A stretch of 64,000 nucleotides of DNA from Nocardia nova SH22a (GCF_000523235.1 NZ_CP006850.1:6634001-6698000); one strand, 5' to 3'. Shown: positions 1 through 9,424, counted from the first letter of the stretch. The notes: generated by a model not told the origin, from the sequence alone. Numbers and translations are program-made.

Positions 1-46
1 GGTCACTGAGAGCGATCAGCGGTTGTACATCGCGCCGCCGATCTCT

Positions 47-68
47 AGAGTAAGTAAGTAAACACTCT
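47..68. promoter_or_regulatory. possible operator upstream of the amidohydrolase/ALDH unit
   Basis: Imperfect inverted repeat with arms AGAGT and ACTCT around a run of AAGT repeats. It lies about 40 bases upstream of the ATG at 109. The octamer AGTAAGTA within it recurs, on the opposite strand, upstream of the operon that starts at 8788. I read it as a possible repressor site; no regulator gene sits beside it in the window. Confidence 0.35.
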
Positions 69-108
69 CATATTTGAATAATCTTCCTGGTACAGAAGGA
101 GTTCACCG

Positions 109-1311
109 ATGGCTGACCCCGTTGGCGCCGGAGCCGCCCTGTGTGAGCGATATGCGGTCGCCGATGTCGATTCCCACATCATCGAACCGGCCGATCTGTG
201 GACCTCACGGATCTCGAAGAAGTGGGGCGACCTCGTGCCGCACGTTCGTTTCCACGAACGGCGACAAGAGGATTACTGGTACATCGGCGACAAGAAGCTC
301 TACGGTGTGGGCGCGTTCGCCCAGGCGAAATGGCCGGAATTCCCGCCGTCGCATCCGAAGAAGTTGTCGGAGGCCTTTTCCGCGGCACTGCACGCCAAGG
401 ATCGGCTGGCCTATATGGACGAGGTCGGCGTCTACTACCAGGTGATGTATCCGAACATCCTCGGATTCCACAGCCACGTCTTCCTCAATCAGATGCCGCA
501 CGAACTGGCGACCGAATGCGTTCGCGCCTACAACGACTGGCTGGTCGAATGGTGCTCGGCGGATTCGCGGCGGCTGATCCCGATGATGATGCTGCCCTTC
601 TGGGACATCGACGAATCGGTCGTCGAGATGAAGCGGGCCTACGAATTGGGCCACAAGGGCGTGCTTTTCGCCGCCCGCTACGACAAGGTGGGCCTGCCTC
701 GGCTGGTCGACGACTACTGGGAGCCGCTGCTCGGCCAGGCCCAGGACATGGGTCTGTCGATGAATTTCCACGTCGGATTCCTCAACAACCCCGACGACCT
801 CAAGGGCGCGGTCGATCAGTCGCAGAAACTCGACTTCACCAAGGAGAGCGCACTCGTCCTGCTCGGCAATGCGCAGAATATCGCCGAGGTGGTCGTCAGC
901 GGAGTGTGCCACCGGTATCCGAAGCTGAATTTCGTGTCGGTGGAGAACGGGGCGGGCTGGTTGCCGTTCCTGGGCGAGAGTATGGACTGGCAGTGGCTCA
1001 ATGTCGGTGCGCACCACGAATATCCGGACCGGCTGCTGCCCAGTGAGTACATGCAGCGGCAGGTGTACGGCATGTACTGGTTCGAGAATCGGTCGCTGCG
1101 GCCGGTGATCGGCGAACTGGCCGACCGGCTGATGTTCGAGACCGATTTCCCGCACGCCACGAGCCTGTCGCCCGGACCGGCCTCGGAATCGCCCAGTCCG
1201 CGCGACATCATCGAACGATCGCTGAGCGGAATTCCGGAGGAGACGGTGGCGAAGGTGTTGCAGCACACCGCGACCCGGCTCTACCACCTGGATCCGCCGC
1301 AGCGGAACTGA
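109..1311 (+). CDS. amidohydrolase family protein (Amidohydro_2 type)
   Basis: This 400-residue protein belongs to the amidohydrolase-2 branch of the metal-dependent hydrolase superfamily, whose members decarboxylate or hydrolyse carboxylic substrates. The N-terminal D-x-H metal motif (DVDSHIIEP, His23) and the late ETDFPH segment (metal-binding Asp) are visible, as are central FHVGF and FVSVENGAGW strands typical of the barrel. The start is supported by AAGGAG seven bases upstream of the ATG. It is followed 200 bases later by an aldehyde dehydrogenase on the same strand, so the two probably serve one catabolic route. In mycobacteria and Nocardia such proteins often sit in steroid or aromatic degradation loci, but the substrate cannot be read from the sequence. 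Confidence 0.85.
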   Translation: MADPVGAGAALCERYAVADVDSHIIEPADLWTSRISKKWGDLVPHVRFHERRQEDYWYIGDKKLYGVGAFAQAKWPEFPPSHPKKLSEAFSAALHAKDRLAYMDEVGVYYQVMYPNILGFHSHVFLNQMPHELATECVRAYNDWLVEWCSADSRRLIPMMMLPFWDIDESVVEMKRAYELGHKGVLFAARYDKVGLPRLVDDYWEPLLGQAQDMGLSMNFHVGFLNNPDDLKGAVDQSQKLDFTKESALVLLGNAQNIAEVVVSGVCHRYPKLNFVSVENGAGWLPFLGESMDWQWLNVGAHHEYPDRLLPSEYMQRQVYGMYWFENRSLRPVIGELADRLMFETDFPHATSLSPGPASESPSPRDIIERSLSGIPEETVAKVLQHTATRLYHLDPPQRN

Positions 1312-1510
1312 ACCATCCGGCGAGGCGGTGTGCGGGGGCGGATATCGGCCGCGCACATCGCCGACCGGGTTCACTGCGCGCCGACCGGGCGCGGGTGTCG
1401 TGCAGGGGCCCGTGGCGGCGTGGTGACGAGCGCGGCCACACAGGCATCGAAACGGGCGCGGGGGAACCGCAACCCGTGGCCGGTGCTGCCACCGAAGTAC
1501 AGGAGACGGC

Positions 1511-2986
1511 GTGAGTGATCGATTGATGTTCCGGCGGGAGTTCTTCGTCGGCGGCGCGTGGGTGCCGCCGACGAGCGACGAGCGGTTTCCCGTGATCTCC
1601 CCGTCGACCGAGGAGGTCGTGGGCGAGGTGCCGGTGGCGACCACCGCCGATATCGATCGCGCGGTCGACGCGGCCCGCATCGCCTTCGATGGAGGGCCGT
1701 GGCCGCGTATGTCACCGGCGGAGCGGGCCGACGCACTGACCCGCGCCGCGAAAATTCTGCGCTCCCGCGAGGCCGATATCGCGGCGATCACCGTAGACGA
1801 GATCGGTTGTCCGGTCAGCCAATCCAGGCAGGCACAGACCGGCATGGTCGCGGCGCTGTTCGACTACTACGCCGGGCTGATCCGCGAATTCGACTTCGAG
1901 CAGACCGTCACGGCCGGTGACCGGTGCGGTCTGGTGACCCGGGAACCGGTCGGCGTCGTGGCCGCCGTCGTCCCGTGGAATGCCCCGGTGACCCTGGCCG
2001 CGTGGAAGACCGCACCCGCGCTGGCCGCCGGGTGCACGGTGGTGCTGAAACCGCCGCCGGAATCGCCGCTCAGCAACTTCGTGCTGGCCGAGGCGCTCGA
2101 GGCGGCCGGAATCCCGTCCGGGGCCCTCAATGTCGTGCCCGGCGGGCGGGAGGTCGGCGAATATCTGGTCACCCATCCCGGCACCGACAAGGTGGCCTTC
2201 ACGGGATCGACGGCGGCCGGTAAGCGGATCATGAGCGTCTGCGGCGACCAGGTGAAGCGGGTATCGCTCGAACTCGGCGGCAAATCGGCCGCTCTCGTGG
2301 CCGACGACGCCGATATCGGGACCGTCCTGCCCGCGATCGTCAAGGGCGCGATGCATATGTCCGGGCAGGTCTGCGGTGCGCACACCCGCGTCCTGCTCCC
2401 CCGCGCGCGCTACGACGAGGCGGTCGAGGCGGCGGCGGCCGCGGCGGCAGCCGTCCGGATCGGCGACCCGCACGACCCCGCGACATTGGTCGGGCCGCTG
2501 GTGGCCGAACGTCAGCGCACCCGCGTCGAGCACTACATCGCACTGGCCCGCGAGGCGGGTGCGCGGGTGGTGACCGGCGGCGGGCGTCCCGCGGCCCCGG
2601 CGAAGGGCTGGTATGTGCAGCCCACGATCCTGTCCGAGGTCGACAATTCGATGCGAGTGGCGCGTGAGGAGATCTTCGGCCCCGTCCTGTGCCTGATCCC
2701 CTACGGCGACGACGACGAAGCCGTGCGCATCGCCAACGACTCCCCCTTCGGCCTGTCCGGCGGGGTGTGGACGGGCGCCCCCGAGCGTGGCCTTGCCCTC
2801 GCGCGACGGCTGCGCACCGGCAGCATCGCGATCAACGGCACCTACCCGCCGTTCCCGCACGTGCCCTTCGGCGGCTTCAAGGAATCCGGTCTCGGCCGCG
2901 AACTGGGCGTCGACGGCCTGCACAGTTTCCTCGAGCCCAGGAGTATCGGCCTGCCCGCCGCACTGCGGCCCGGCGGCGAAAGATGA
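1511..2986 (+). CDS. NAD(P)-dependent aldehyde dehydrogenase
   Basis: Full-length 491-residue aldehyde dehydrogenase that oxidises an aldehyde to its acid. Visible family landmarks are the PWNAP cofactor-loop motif, VAFTGST, the general-base glutamate in LELGGKS and the catalytic cysteine in SGQVCGAHTR, followed by EEIFGPVL and the C-terminal PFGGFKESG. The GTG start is chosen because AGGAG lies five bases upstream. It follows the amidohydrolase at 109-1311 and points toward the opposing IorAB operon. The adjacent acid-processing enzymes suggest a degradation route for an aldehyde intermediate, but the substrate is unknown. Confidence 0.9.
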   Translation: MSDRLMFRREFFVGGAWVPPTSDERFPVISPSTEEVVGEVPVATTADIDRAVDAARIAFDGGPWPRMSPAERADALTRAAKILRSREADIAAITVDEIGCPVSQSRQAQTGMVAALFDYYAGLIREFDFEQTVTAGDRCGLVTREPVGVVAAVVPWNAPVTLAAWKTAPALAAGCTVVLKPPPESPLSNFVLAEALEAAGIPSGALNVVPGGREVGEYLVTHPGTDKVAFTGSTAAGKRIMSVCGDQVKRVSLELGGKSAALVADDADIGTVLPAIVKGAMHMSGQVCGAHTRVLLPRARYDEAVEAAAAAAAAVRIGDPHDPATLVGPLVAERQRTRVEHYIALAREAGARVVTGGGRPAAPAKGWYVQPTILSEVDNSMRVAREEIFGPVLCLIPYGDDDEAVRIANDSPFGLSGGVWTGAPERGLALARRLRTGSIAINGTYPPFPHVPFGGFKESGLGRELGVDGLHSFLEPRSIGLPAALRPGGER

Positions 2987-3027
2987 ACGGCGCCAGCCCG
3001 TTCGAGGTGTGAAGGAAGTGATGTCCG

Positions 3028-3375
3028 ATGCGATCCGGATCAAGCCTGTGCGGCACGGCATTCGACGAGGAACTCTTCGTCCGGGCCACGGTCGAGTCGG
3101 TCGGCGCCTGCCCGGCACGCGCGGACTACATCGAAATCTGCTTCGCCACCACCGAGGGCCGCTGGAAGTGGTGCTTTCCCGAGCCCGACCCGTCGGACAC
3201 CGGCTCGGAACCGACCACCGAACTGGCGTTCACCCTGGACCACTATGGGGCGCAGGCACATCCGATCGTCGACGGACGGATTCAGCCCGCGATTCTCAGC
3301 GCGGCGGCCCTGCCCATGGTGATCGCGGGAACGCCCGTGCACATCGCCCGGCGGCTGGTGCTCATGTGCCGGTGA
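3028..3375 (+). CDS. hypothetical protein, 115 residues
   Basis: Not recognised. The reading frame has normal amino-acid composition, unlike the arginine-rich competing frames, and starts 41 bases after the aldehyde dehydrogenase with GAAGGAAG about ten bases upstream. The N-terminal half contains ELFVRATVESVG and DYIEICFATTEGRWKWCF, which look like beta strands. No signal peptide or membrane segment is evident. It ends three bases before the end of the convergent EthD-like gene. Its placement suggests co-transcription with the dehydrogenase; it could be a small accessory protein of that route. Confidence 0.55.
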   Translation: MRSGSSLCGTAFDEELFVRATVESVGACPARADYIEICFATTEGRWKWCFPEPDPSDTGSEPTTELAFTLDHYGAQAHPIVDGRIQPAILSAAALPMVIAGTPVHIARRLVLMCR

Positions 3376-3378
3376 GGC

Positions 3379-4062
3379 TCACGCGGTGAGTACGACCTCG
3401 CGGGCGGCGAGGAACCACGAACGTTCGAACAGATCACCGGGCTCGATCCGGAAGTTGCTGCGAAACCAGTCGATTCGGGACCGCAGCCCGGTGACATCGT
3501 CGAAGTAGACCTCGTTCACCGCATCGTAGGCGGCGGGGTCGGATTCGACCGGATGGTTCTGCACGTACGCGAGTCCCCGTGCGGAGTCGGGTATCCGGAC
3601 CGCCGTGGCGCCCGGCCGCCCCACCGAACCCGCGTGCGACTTCCAGCGGGTCGCGAATTCCGCGGGGCTCAGATCGGCCGCGCGCACCGCGACCGCCATG
3701 TGCACGAGCCGATCACCGCCCTCGTCCCAGCGATGTTCCAGCCAGTCCTCACCGCGCAGAATATGTTCGCGAGCCACCACTTCCACGACATCGCCGGTGA
3801 CCCCGGCGCCACCGTCCAAGCTGGTGCGCCAGCGATCGTGGCGGCGCAGATGCCGCAGATCGCGGAACCATTCGGCCACGACACCGTCGTGCCGGGGGCC
3901 GGGGCCGGTCAGATCGGGCAGGATCGTGCACACCGCGACCCGCAGCGGCCGTAGTCCACCCGGGGCGTCGGCCGAGGCGGCACACAGCAGCGGCCACTGC
4001 CGGGCGAAGACATCGGCGGGCAGATCGGGGTTTCGGGTGGCGAACCGTAGCCGTTTGATCAC
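3379..4062 (-). CDS. EthD-like domain protein
   Basis: A 227-residue protein resembling EthD-type ferredoxin-fold dimers. It opens with IKRLRFATRNPDL and has the family's typical second-half pattern (VHMAVAVRAADLSPAEF, then a HAGSVGRPG segment), so two tandem EthD-like halves are plausible. Its ATG overlaps the IorAB stop by four bases (ATGA), so it is the last gene of the three-gene minus-strand operon. EthD-like proteins commonly accompany catabolic oxidoreductases without a settled biochemical role. The assignment rests on pattern recognition only. Confidence 0.6.
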   Translation of the reverse strand: MIKRLRFATRNPDLPADVFARQWPLLCAASADAPGGLRPLRVAVCTILPDLTGPGPRHDGVVAEWFRDLRHLRRHDRWRTSLDGGAGVTGDVVEVVAREHILRGEDWLEHRWDEGGDRLVHMAVAVRAADLSPAEFATRWKSHAGSVGRPGATAVRIPDSARGLAYVQNHPVESDPAAYDAVNEVYFDDVTGLRSRIDWFRSNFRIEPGDLFERSWFLAAREVVLTA

Positions 4063-7000
4063 GAGGAAGCTCCCGTCACATCCGAAACCGGTGCCGCGAC
4101 AGTCTCTTCCCGGTGTTCCCGCCGCCAGGCCGCGATCCCGGAGCGCCAGCGGGCCACACTGTTCTCCTTGATCCCAGCGTACCCGCGGATCTCCGACGCG
4201 GAGGCCGCGAGCCGGACCTGCCGCTCGTAGGACACCCGCGCGGCCGGATCGACGACCTCGGTGATCAGCTGCGCGTACTCGGCGATGACCGCGCGCTCGG
4301 TGCGCCGATCACGATCCCACCCGAACGGATCGAACGGCGTGCCGCGCAGGCGTTTCATCCGGCGCAGCGCCCGGAAGGCCAGCTCGTACGGCTTGCCCGC
4401 GGGCAGTTTCCGGTTCATGCCGAGCCTACGCAGGATCGGCGGATGCAGCTGGTAGGTCACCGAATACGCGCCGTCGATGCCGAGTTCGGCGGCGACCGCG
4501 TCGTAGTCCGCGGCCAGATGTAGTCGCGCGACCTCGTATTCGTCCTTGTAGGTGAGCAGTGCGAACCACGAGTCCACGACGGTGCGGGTCAGCGACCAGT
4601 CCCGGGTGGCGTCGTCGTGGGCCGCCGCGTATTCGACCAGATCGAGGTACCGGCGGGCCCGCCCGGCACTCTGGTAGTCGACCACCTGCGCGGTGCGCCG
4701 CAGCAGCCGCTCCCGTAGCTCGGCCGGTAGGTCGCGCTGTGCGACAAGATCTTCCGCCGTGCTGAGCGCCGTGGCGGTCGGCTCGTATCCGCGTGCGGTC
4801 GGCGCGACCCGGTCGCCCTCGACCGCGGCCGCGACCGCCTCTGGATCGTGGACGAGCCAGCGTCCCCATTCGAAAGCGAGCCGATTGCCCGCGCCCGACC
4901 GGCCCGACAGCGCGGAGTCGACATCGGCCGCCGACACCGGCAGTCCGCCGAGTTGGAAGGCCGCGCCGAGCAGCACCACATTCGCCGGGAGATGGTCGGC
5001 GAACACCCGTTCGGCGAGTACCCGCGCATCCACCACGGTGGCGCGCTCGGGTCCGATGTGCTCGGTGATCGCGGCCTCGAGCTCGGCCACGGCGGGTGCC
5101 TGCGCCTGGTTCTGCAGCATCGCGGCGGTCGGCGTGACCGTCCTGTCGACCACCGCCATCGCCCGTCCCGCACGGGCTTTCGCCAGATGATCGGCGGTGG
5201 CGGCCTGCAGGATGTCGCCGGACAGGTACAGATCCGCACCGTCACCGCTGACCGCCGCGGAACTCAGGGCGGCCCGGTTCACCGCCAGATGCAGATGTGA
5301 CACCACCGCACCGGCCTTCTGCGACAGACCGGTCTGGTCCATACCGCCGACCGTCCAGCCCGCGGCCTCGGCCGCCCGCACGAGAATCCGGTTCGCCGTG
5401 ACGATTCCGGTGCCGCCGATTCCGGTGAAGTAGATGCTGTAACGATCGCCGACCACCGGCCGGGCCGGTTCGGGAAGAACCCCCGGCGGCAGCTCGGGAC
5501 GCTTGCGTGCGGGCCGGGCACGTTCGCGCCCACCGTCTTTCGGTGTGATGGTGACGAACGACGGGCAGTCGCCGTCCAGACACGTGTAGTCGCGATTGCA
5601 CGAGGAATCGTGAATGCGGCGTTTGGTTCCGAATTCGGTGTCCAGGGGCAGCACCGACAGGCAATTGCTCTTGACCCCGCAATCGCCGCACCCCTCACAG
5701 GCCGCCTCGTTGATCACGACCCGGCGGGGCGGCTCCGGCAGCAACCCGCGTTTGCGCAGGCGACGCGCCTCGGCGGCACAGCGCTGGTCGTAGATGATCA
5801 CCGTCACCCCCGGGGCCTTCCGCAACCGCTGCTGGACCTCCGCCAGCCGATCGCGGCCGAGCACCTGAACATCGTCCGCCCAGCCGGCCCGCCGCCCGTA
5901 ACGACCGGGATCCTCGGCGCAGACCACGATCTCGCGCACGCCCTCGGCCCGCAACGACCTGGTCAGCGCCGGAACATCCTGCTGTCCGGTCACCTCCTGA
6001 CCGCCGGTCATGGCGACGGCGGTGTTGTAGAGGATCTTGAAGGTGATGTCGGCGCCCGCGGCCACACTCGCGCGGATCGCCAGCGTGCCTGAGTGGGTCA
6101 GGGTGCCGTCGCCCAGATTCTGGATCAGATGGGGTTCGTTCACGAAGGGCGACAACCCGATCCACGGCACCCCCTCGGCGCCCATCGGCGTCGGCGGCAG
6201 CGTTTTCAGGTTCTTATTGCGGGCCTCGAAATACATGATCCCGTGGCACCCGACGCCGCCGCCGACCAGCGCGTCGTCGGGGGCGACCGTGGACCGGTTG
6301 TGCGGGCACCCACTGCAGTAGGCGGGCGCCCGCGCGGGCGTGATCAGCAGTGGCAGTTCCAGACGTGCCTTCGGCGCCGGGCGCAGAGACGGCAGCACCC
6401 GATCGACGATCTCGCCGATCGCCTTCGGATCCAGCACGCCGGACGAGGAGATCAAGGGCTTGCCGCCACCATCGCGCTTGCCCAGCACCGGGATTCGGCT
6501 TCCCGCCTCGTGCAGGGCGGCACGCAGCTGCGTTTCGACGAACGGCCGCTTCTCCTCCACCACCAGCATCCGCCGCACCGACGCCGCGAATTCGACCACG
6601 GTGTCCTCGACCAGCGGATAGGTCATGCCCAGGCGCAGTATCCGCACCCCGGCATCCGCCAGACCGGCCGGACTCACACCGCGTTCGGACAGGGCCTGGA
6701 CGAGATCGAAATAGGTTGCGCCGGAACAGACTATGCCCAGCTCGGCGGTGTCGGGCCCGACCGTGCGGTCCAAGCCGTTGTCCCGGGCATAGGCCCGCGC
6801 GGCGCGCAGCCGGAGCTCGTTGATCAGCTCCTCCTGCCCAGGAACGGCATGCGGGCCGATGGTCGCCTGCGGCCGATGCTCCCAGAGCTGCCCGTCGATG
6901 CTCAGCCGGGGTTCGACCGAGTGGTGGCGGCCGGGGTCGAGATCCACGGTGCCGATACCGTCCGCCACCGCGGTGACGATCTTGAGGCCCACCCAGGCGC

Positions 7001-7535
7001 CGGCGTACCGCGACATCCGGAACGCGTGGACGCCGAAGTCCAGGACATCCTGCTGGTCACCCGGAATCAGCACGGGCATACCGGCATCGGCGAAGGTGTA
7101 CTGACTGTCGCAGGCCAGCGTCGAGGACTTCGCGGCCGGATCATCACCGCAGAAGACGACCGCACCGCCGTTCGGCCCCGCACCCATCGCGTTGGCGTGC
7201 TTGAGAACATCGCCCGAACGATCCAGCCCCGGCCCCTTGCCGTACCAGGCTCCCGCCACCCCGTCGACCTCGTCGTAGGGCAGCGCGGCGCCCATCTGAC
7301 TGCCCCACACGGTGGCCGCGGCGAGCTCCTCGTTGAGTCCGGGCCGGTGCACGATCCGGTGCCGCCCCGGCTCGTGCTGTTCGAGTTCCAGATCGAATCC
7401 GCCCAGCGGTGAGCCCGGATATCCGGAAACCATGGTGGCGGTGAGCAATCCGTCGCGTCGATCCAGTTCGTGGCGCAGCGCGAGCAGCCGCACCAGCGTC
7501 TGCACCCCCGACAGCACCGGTGTCGCAGCCGTCAC
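4059..7535 (-). CDS. fused indolepyruvate ferredoxin oxidoreductase (IorA-IorB type)
   Basis: A single 1158-residue chain that carries out thiamine-diphosphate-dependent oxidative decarboxylation of aryl or branched 2-oxo acids to acyl-CoA, passing electrons to ferredoxin. Domains in order: pyrimidine-binding domain with SGYPGSPLGG near residue 40; thiamine-binding domain with CSGCPHNRS near 405 and GVGCHG; cysteine-rich iron-sulfur region (CEGCGDC near 611, further cysteines near 640-655); gamma domain with TGIGGTGIVTANR near 703; and a C-terminal region of about 200 residues corresponding to DUF6537. Length and order match the long single-chain actinobacterial and proteobacterial form. Its GTG start overlaps the preceding amidohydrolase stop (GTGA) and its stop overlaps the EthD-like gene, so all three are translationally coupled. 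The exact 2-oxo acid is unknown. Confidence 0.9.
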   Translation of the reverse strand: MTAATPVLSGVQTLVRLLALRHELDRRDGLLTATMVSGYPGSPLGGFDLELEQHEPGRHRIVHRPGLNEELAAATVWGSQMGAALPYDEVDGVAGAWYGKGPGLDRSGDVLKHANAMGAGPNGGAVVFCGDDPAAKSSTLACDSQYTFADAGMPVLIPGDQQDVLDFGVHAFRMSRYAGAWVGLKIVTAVADGIGTVDLDPGRHHSVEPRLSIDGQLWEHRPQATIGPHAVPGQEELINELRLRAARAYARDNGLDRTVGPDTAELGIVCSGATYFDLVQALSERGVSPAGLADAGVRILRLGMTYPLVEDTVVEFAASVRRMLVVEEKRPFVETQLRAALHEAGSRIPVLGKRDGGGKPLISSSGVLDPKAIGEIVDRVLPSLRPAPKARLELPLLITPARAPAYCSGCPHNRSTVAPDDALVGGGVGCHGIMYFEARNKNLKTLPPTPMGAEGVPWIGLSPFVNEPHLIQNLGDGTLTHSGTLAIRASVAAGADITFKILYNTAVAMTGGQEVTGQQDVPALTRSLRAEGVREIVVCAEDPGRYGRRAGWADDVQVLGRDRLAEVQQRLRKAPGVTVIIYDQRCAAEARRLRKRGLLPEPPRRVVINEAACEGCGDCGVKSNCLSVLPLDTEFGTKRRIHDSSCNRDYTCLDGDCPSFVTITPKDGGRERARPARKRPELPPGVLPEPARPVVGDRYSIYFTGIGGTGIVTANRILVRAAEAAGWTVGGMDQTGLSQKAGAVVSHLHLAVNRAALSSAAVSGDGADLYLSGDILQAATADHLAKARAGRAMAVVDRTVTPTAAMLQNQAQAPAVAELEAAITEHIGPERATVVDARVLAERVFADHLPANVVLLGAAFQLGGLPVSAADVDSALSGRSGAGNRLAFEWGRWLVHDPEAVAAAVEGDRVAPTARGYEPTATALSTAEDLVAQRDLPAELRERLLRRTAQVVDYQSAGRARRYLDLVEYAAAHDDATRDWSLTRTVVDSWFALLTYKDEYEVARLHLAADYDAVAAELGIDGAYSVTYQLHPPILRRLGMNRKLPAGKPYELAFRALRRMKRLRGTPFDPFGWDRDRRTERAVIAEYAQLITEVVDPAARVSYERQVRLAASASEIRGYAGIKENSVARWRSGIAAWRREHREETVAAPVSDVTGASS

Positions 7536-8788
7536 GGATAGACCTCGGGATCGACGTAGGCGAAGGCGCCGTCTTTGAGCACGGCGCGCATCTTCGAATG
7601 ATCCTGCAGCACCGTGATATCGGCGGTCGGGTCACCGTCGACGACGATCAGGTCCGCGAGCAGCCCGGCCCGGATCTCGCCGACCTCCAGTCCCGCCGCC
7701 GGGCCGATGTTGCGGGTGGCGGTGTGGATGGCCTCGATCGGGGACATGTCGACCAGTTCTACATACCGTTGCAGTTCGGCGGCGTAGGTGCCGTGCCGGG
7801 TCCACTGGTGGCCGAAATCGCCGCCGGACAGGATCTTGATGCCCGCCGCCTTCAATTTGTGCAATCCGTCCACCTGCGCATGCAATTCGTCGCGGTATCC
7901 CGAGGCGTCGACGCGCTCGGCGGTCATCCCCCACTGTTCGGCCCGGCCGGACACCACGGCGTAGAGGTAGTGCAGTCCGGGACACACCCAGACATCGTCG
8001 CGGCGCGCCTCCAGTGCGGTCAGCGCGCGATCGTCGAGGAAGCAGGCGTGATGAATGATCCGGACGCCGGTGCGCGCGGCCATCGCCACACTCTCGGCGC
8101 CCCGGGCGTGCACGACGATGAAGGCTCCGTAGCTGTCGGCGACCTCCACCGCGGCCGAGAGCATCTCGTCGTTCATGTAGACGTCCTCGGACGGGAATTC
8201 GGGGACCACCCCGTCGCCGGAGATGAACAGCTTGAGTGACCGCACCCCGCTGTCGCATTGCCGCGCAACGACTTCCCGGATGTCGCGGACACCGTCCACG
8301 ACCTCCATCAGGCCGCCCTCTTCGCCGCCCAGACCACCGCGCTCGGCGATCATCGCACCGCAGGGGATGATGCGGGGGCCGGGAATCAGTCCGCGCTCCA
8401 CCGCGTCGTGGATGAGCAGATCGTCCTCGGGCTGCGTGGCGCCGGCGCCGATCAGGAGCGTATATCCGCTCTGCAGATAGGTTTTCGCGACGGCCGCGAC
8501 ATCGAGCATGTGCCGACCGGGCGGCGTCGCGGCCACCGCCGCGTGATCGAAGACGAAATCCAGCGGCCAGCTGATGTGGGTGTGCGCGTCGCCGAGGCCC
8601 GGCAGCACCGTCGCCCCCCGCAGATCCACCACCCGCACGGCCCCCGGGTCGACCTCGATATCCGCGCCGATCGAGACCTCCGCGATCCGGTTTCCCTCGA
8701 TCAGGACGTCTCCCGCGAGGGGACGTTCGGCCGGATCACCGCCGCAGGTGAGCACCCGGCCGTTGGTCAACAGTATTCGCTCCGCCAT
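7532..8788 (-). CDS. metal-dependent amidohydrolase (imidazolonepropionase-like)
   Basis: A 418-residue amidohydrolase of the class with an N-terminal beta domain, an H-x-H motif (DAHTHISW, His69 and His71), later histidines in VVHARG and IIHHAC, and the catalytic aspartate region GGDFGHQW. It is the first gene of a minus-strand operon with IorAB and an EthD-like protein. GGAGG lies shortly upstream of the ATG. Enzymes of this group hydrolyse cyclic amides, imino bonds or prolidase-type substrates. Being first in an operon with a 2-oxo-acid ferredoxin oxidoreductase suggests it supplies or processes a ring-opened precursor. That is inference; the substrate is not evident. Confidence 0.85.
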   Translation of the reverse strand: MAERILLTNGRVLTCGGDPAERPLAGDVLIEGNRIAEVSIGADIEVDPGAVRVVDLRGATVLPGLGDAHTHISWPLDFVFDHAAVAATPPGRHMLDVAAVAKTYLQSGYTLLIGAGATQPEDDLLIHDAVERGLIPGPRIIPCGAMIAERGGLGGEEGGLMEVVDGVRDIREVVARQCDSGVRSLKLFISGDGVVPEFPSEDVYMNDEMLSAAVEVADSYGAFIVVHARGAESVAMAARTGVRIIHHACFLDDRALTALEARRDDVWVCPGLHYLYAVVSGRAEQWGMTAERVDASGYRDELHAQVDGLHKLKAAGIKILSGGDFGHQWTRHGTYAAELQRYVELVDMSPIEAIHTATRNIGPAAGLEVGEIRAGLLADLIVVDGDPTADITVLQDHSKMRAVLKDGAFAYVDPEVYP

Positions 8789-8799
8789 CAGCGACCTCC

Positions 8800-8820
8800 A
8801 GTACTGAGCGAGTACTTACT
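8800..8820 (-). promoter_or_regulatory. operator-like repeat AGTACT-GAGCG-AGTACT
   Basis: Two self-complementary AGTACT hexamers separated by five bases (8800-8816) are followed by AGTAAGTA read on the minus strand (8820-8813). The site lies between the -10-like element and the ribosome-binding site of the operon starting at 8788, the position expected for a repressor. The same AGTAAGTA octamer occurs upstream of the gene at 109. Confidence 0.45.
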
Positions 8821-8851
8821 TTATCACCGCCTCTTGGATCATGAGAGTCAA
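8821..8851 (-). promoter_or_regulatory. putative promoter of the amidohydrolase-IorAB-EthD operon
   Basis: On the minus strand TTGACT (8851-8846) is followed 19 bases later by TGATAA (8826-8821). These resemble -35 and -10 hexamers with a slightly long spacer. The operator-like repeat lies immediately downstream. Confidence 0.4.
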
Positions 8852-8965
8852 ATTCTTGTATTGGAGAATCATCCATCCGCACGGCCCGATGCGCAGCCGA
8901 ACGACCGAATGCGGCCGGGACGTCCGGCGGCGCGGTGGATCACCGCCGCGCCGTCGGATGTGTGG

Positions 8966-9424
8966 TCAACCGACCGTCACCGCCGCCCGTGACCGGGTCT
9001 CGCGCAGCAGCAACACCCCGGTGGCGGCGACCATGACCGCAGTGAGGCCGTGCACGCCGAGCGCGGTGGAGGTCGAGCCGTGCCGGATGAAGATCGTCGT
9101 CATATCGCCGACCGGTATCAGCGCGATGGTGAGAGTCGCGATGCCGAGCGCCTGGCGTTGCCGGGCGGCGAGCAACGCCAGAATGATGAGACCGGTCACC
9201 GTGTCGCGCACCCCCTTCACGTTCAGGAAGCCGGCGGCCGGGCCGTCGGGGGCGGCGGGCAATCCGAAACTGTCCGCCATCGATTGCGGCGCTACGAGAT
9301 AGCCGACCCCGACGAAGAGGATGAATGCCGCTCCGACCAGGGACAACACCGTGGCCAGGCGACCGGTTGCGGGGCCGGTTCCACGGTACGGGGCAGTGCG
9401 CTGGGGTAGATCTTGCGAAAGCAT
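8966..9424 (-). CDS. DUF4267-type small membrane protein
   Basis: A 152-residue protein with four hydrophobic stretches (starting with LATVLSLVGAAFILFVGVGY and then GLIILALLAA, ALGIATLTIALI and AVMVAATGVLLL) and the segment FLNVKGVRDTVTG that marks DUF4267 proteins. The ATG at 9424 is preferred over an upstream GTG because the homologous part begins only after it. It is transcribed away from the LysR gene at 9607, a common arrangement for a regulator and its target. Function unknown; likely an integral membrane protein. Confidence 0.75.
   Translation of the reverse strand: MLSQDLPQRTAPYRGTGPATGRLATVLSLVGAAFILFVGVGYLVAPQSMADSFGLPAAPDGPAAGFLNVKGVRDTVTGLIILALLAARQRQALGIATLTIALIPVGDMTTIFIRHGSTSTALGVHGLTAVMVAATGVLLLRETRSRAAVTVG

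Noticed and set aside
2787..3389. 200-codon plus-strand frame overlapping the aldehyde dehydrogenase end, with a good Shine-Dalgarno before its internal ATG at 3021
   Set aside because: After about 12 residues it turns arginine/histidine-rich, whereas the frame starting at 3028 has normal composition.
4113..7412. Long open frames on the plus strand opposite the IorAB gene
   Set aside because: They are arginine/histidine/glutamine-rich antisense shadows of a GC-rich gene, with no ribosome-binding sites or recognisable domains.
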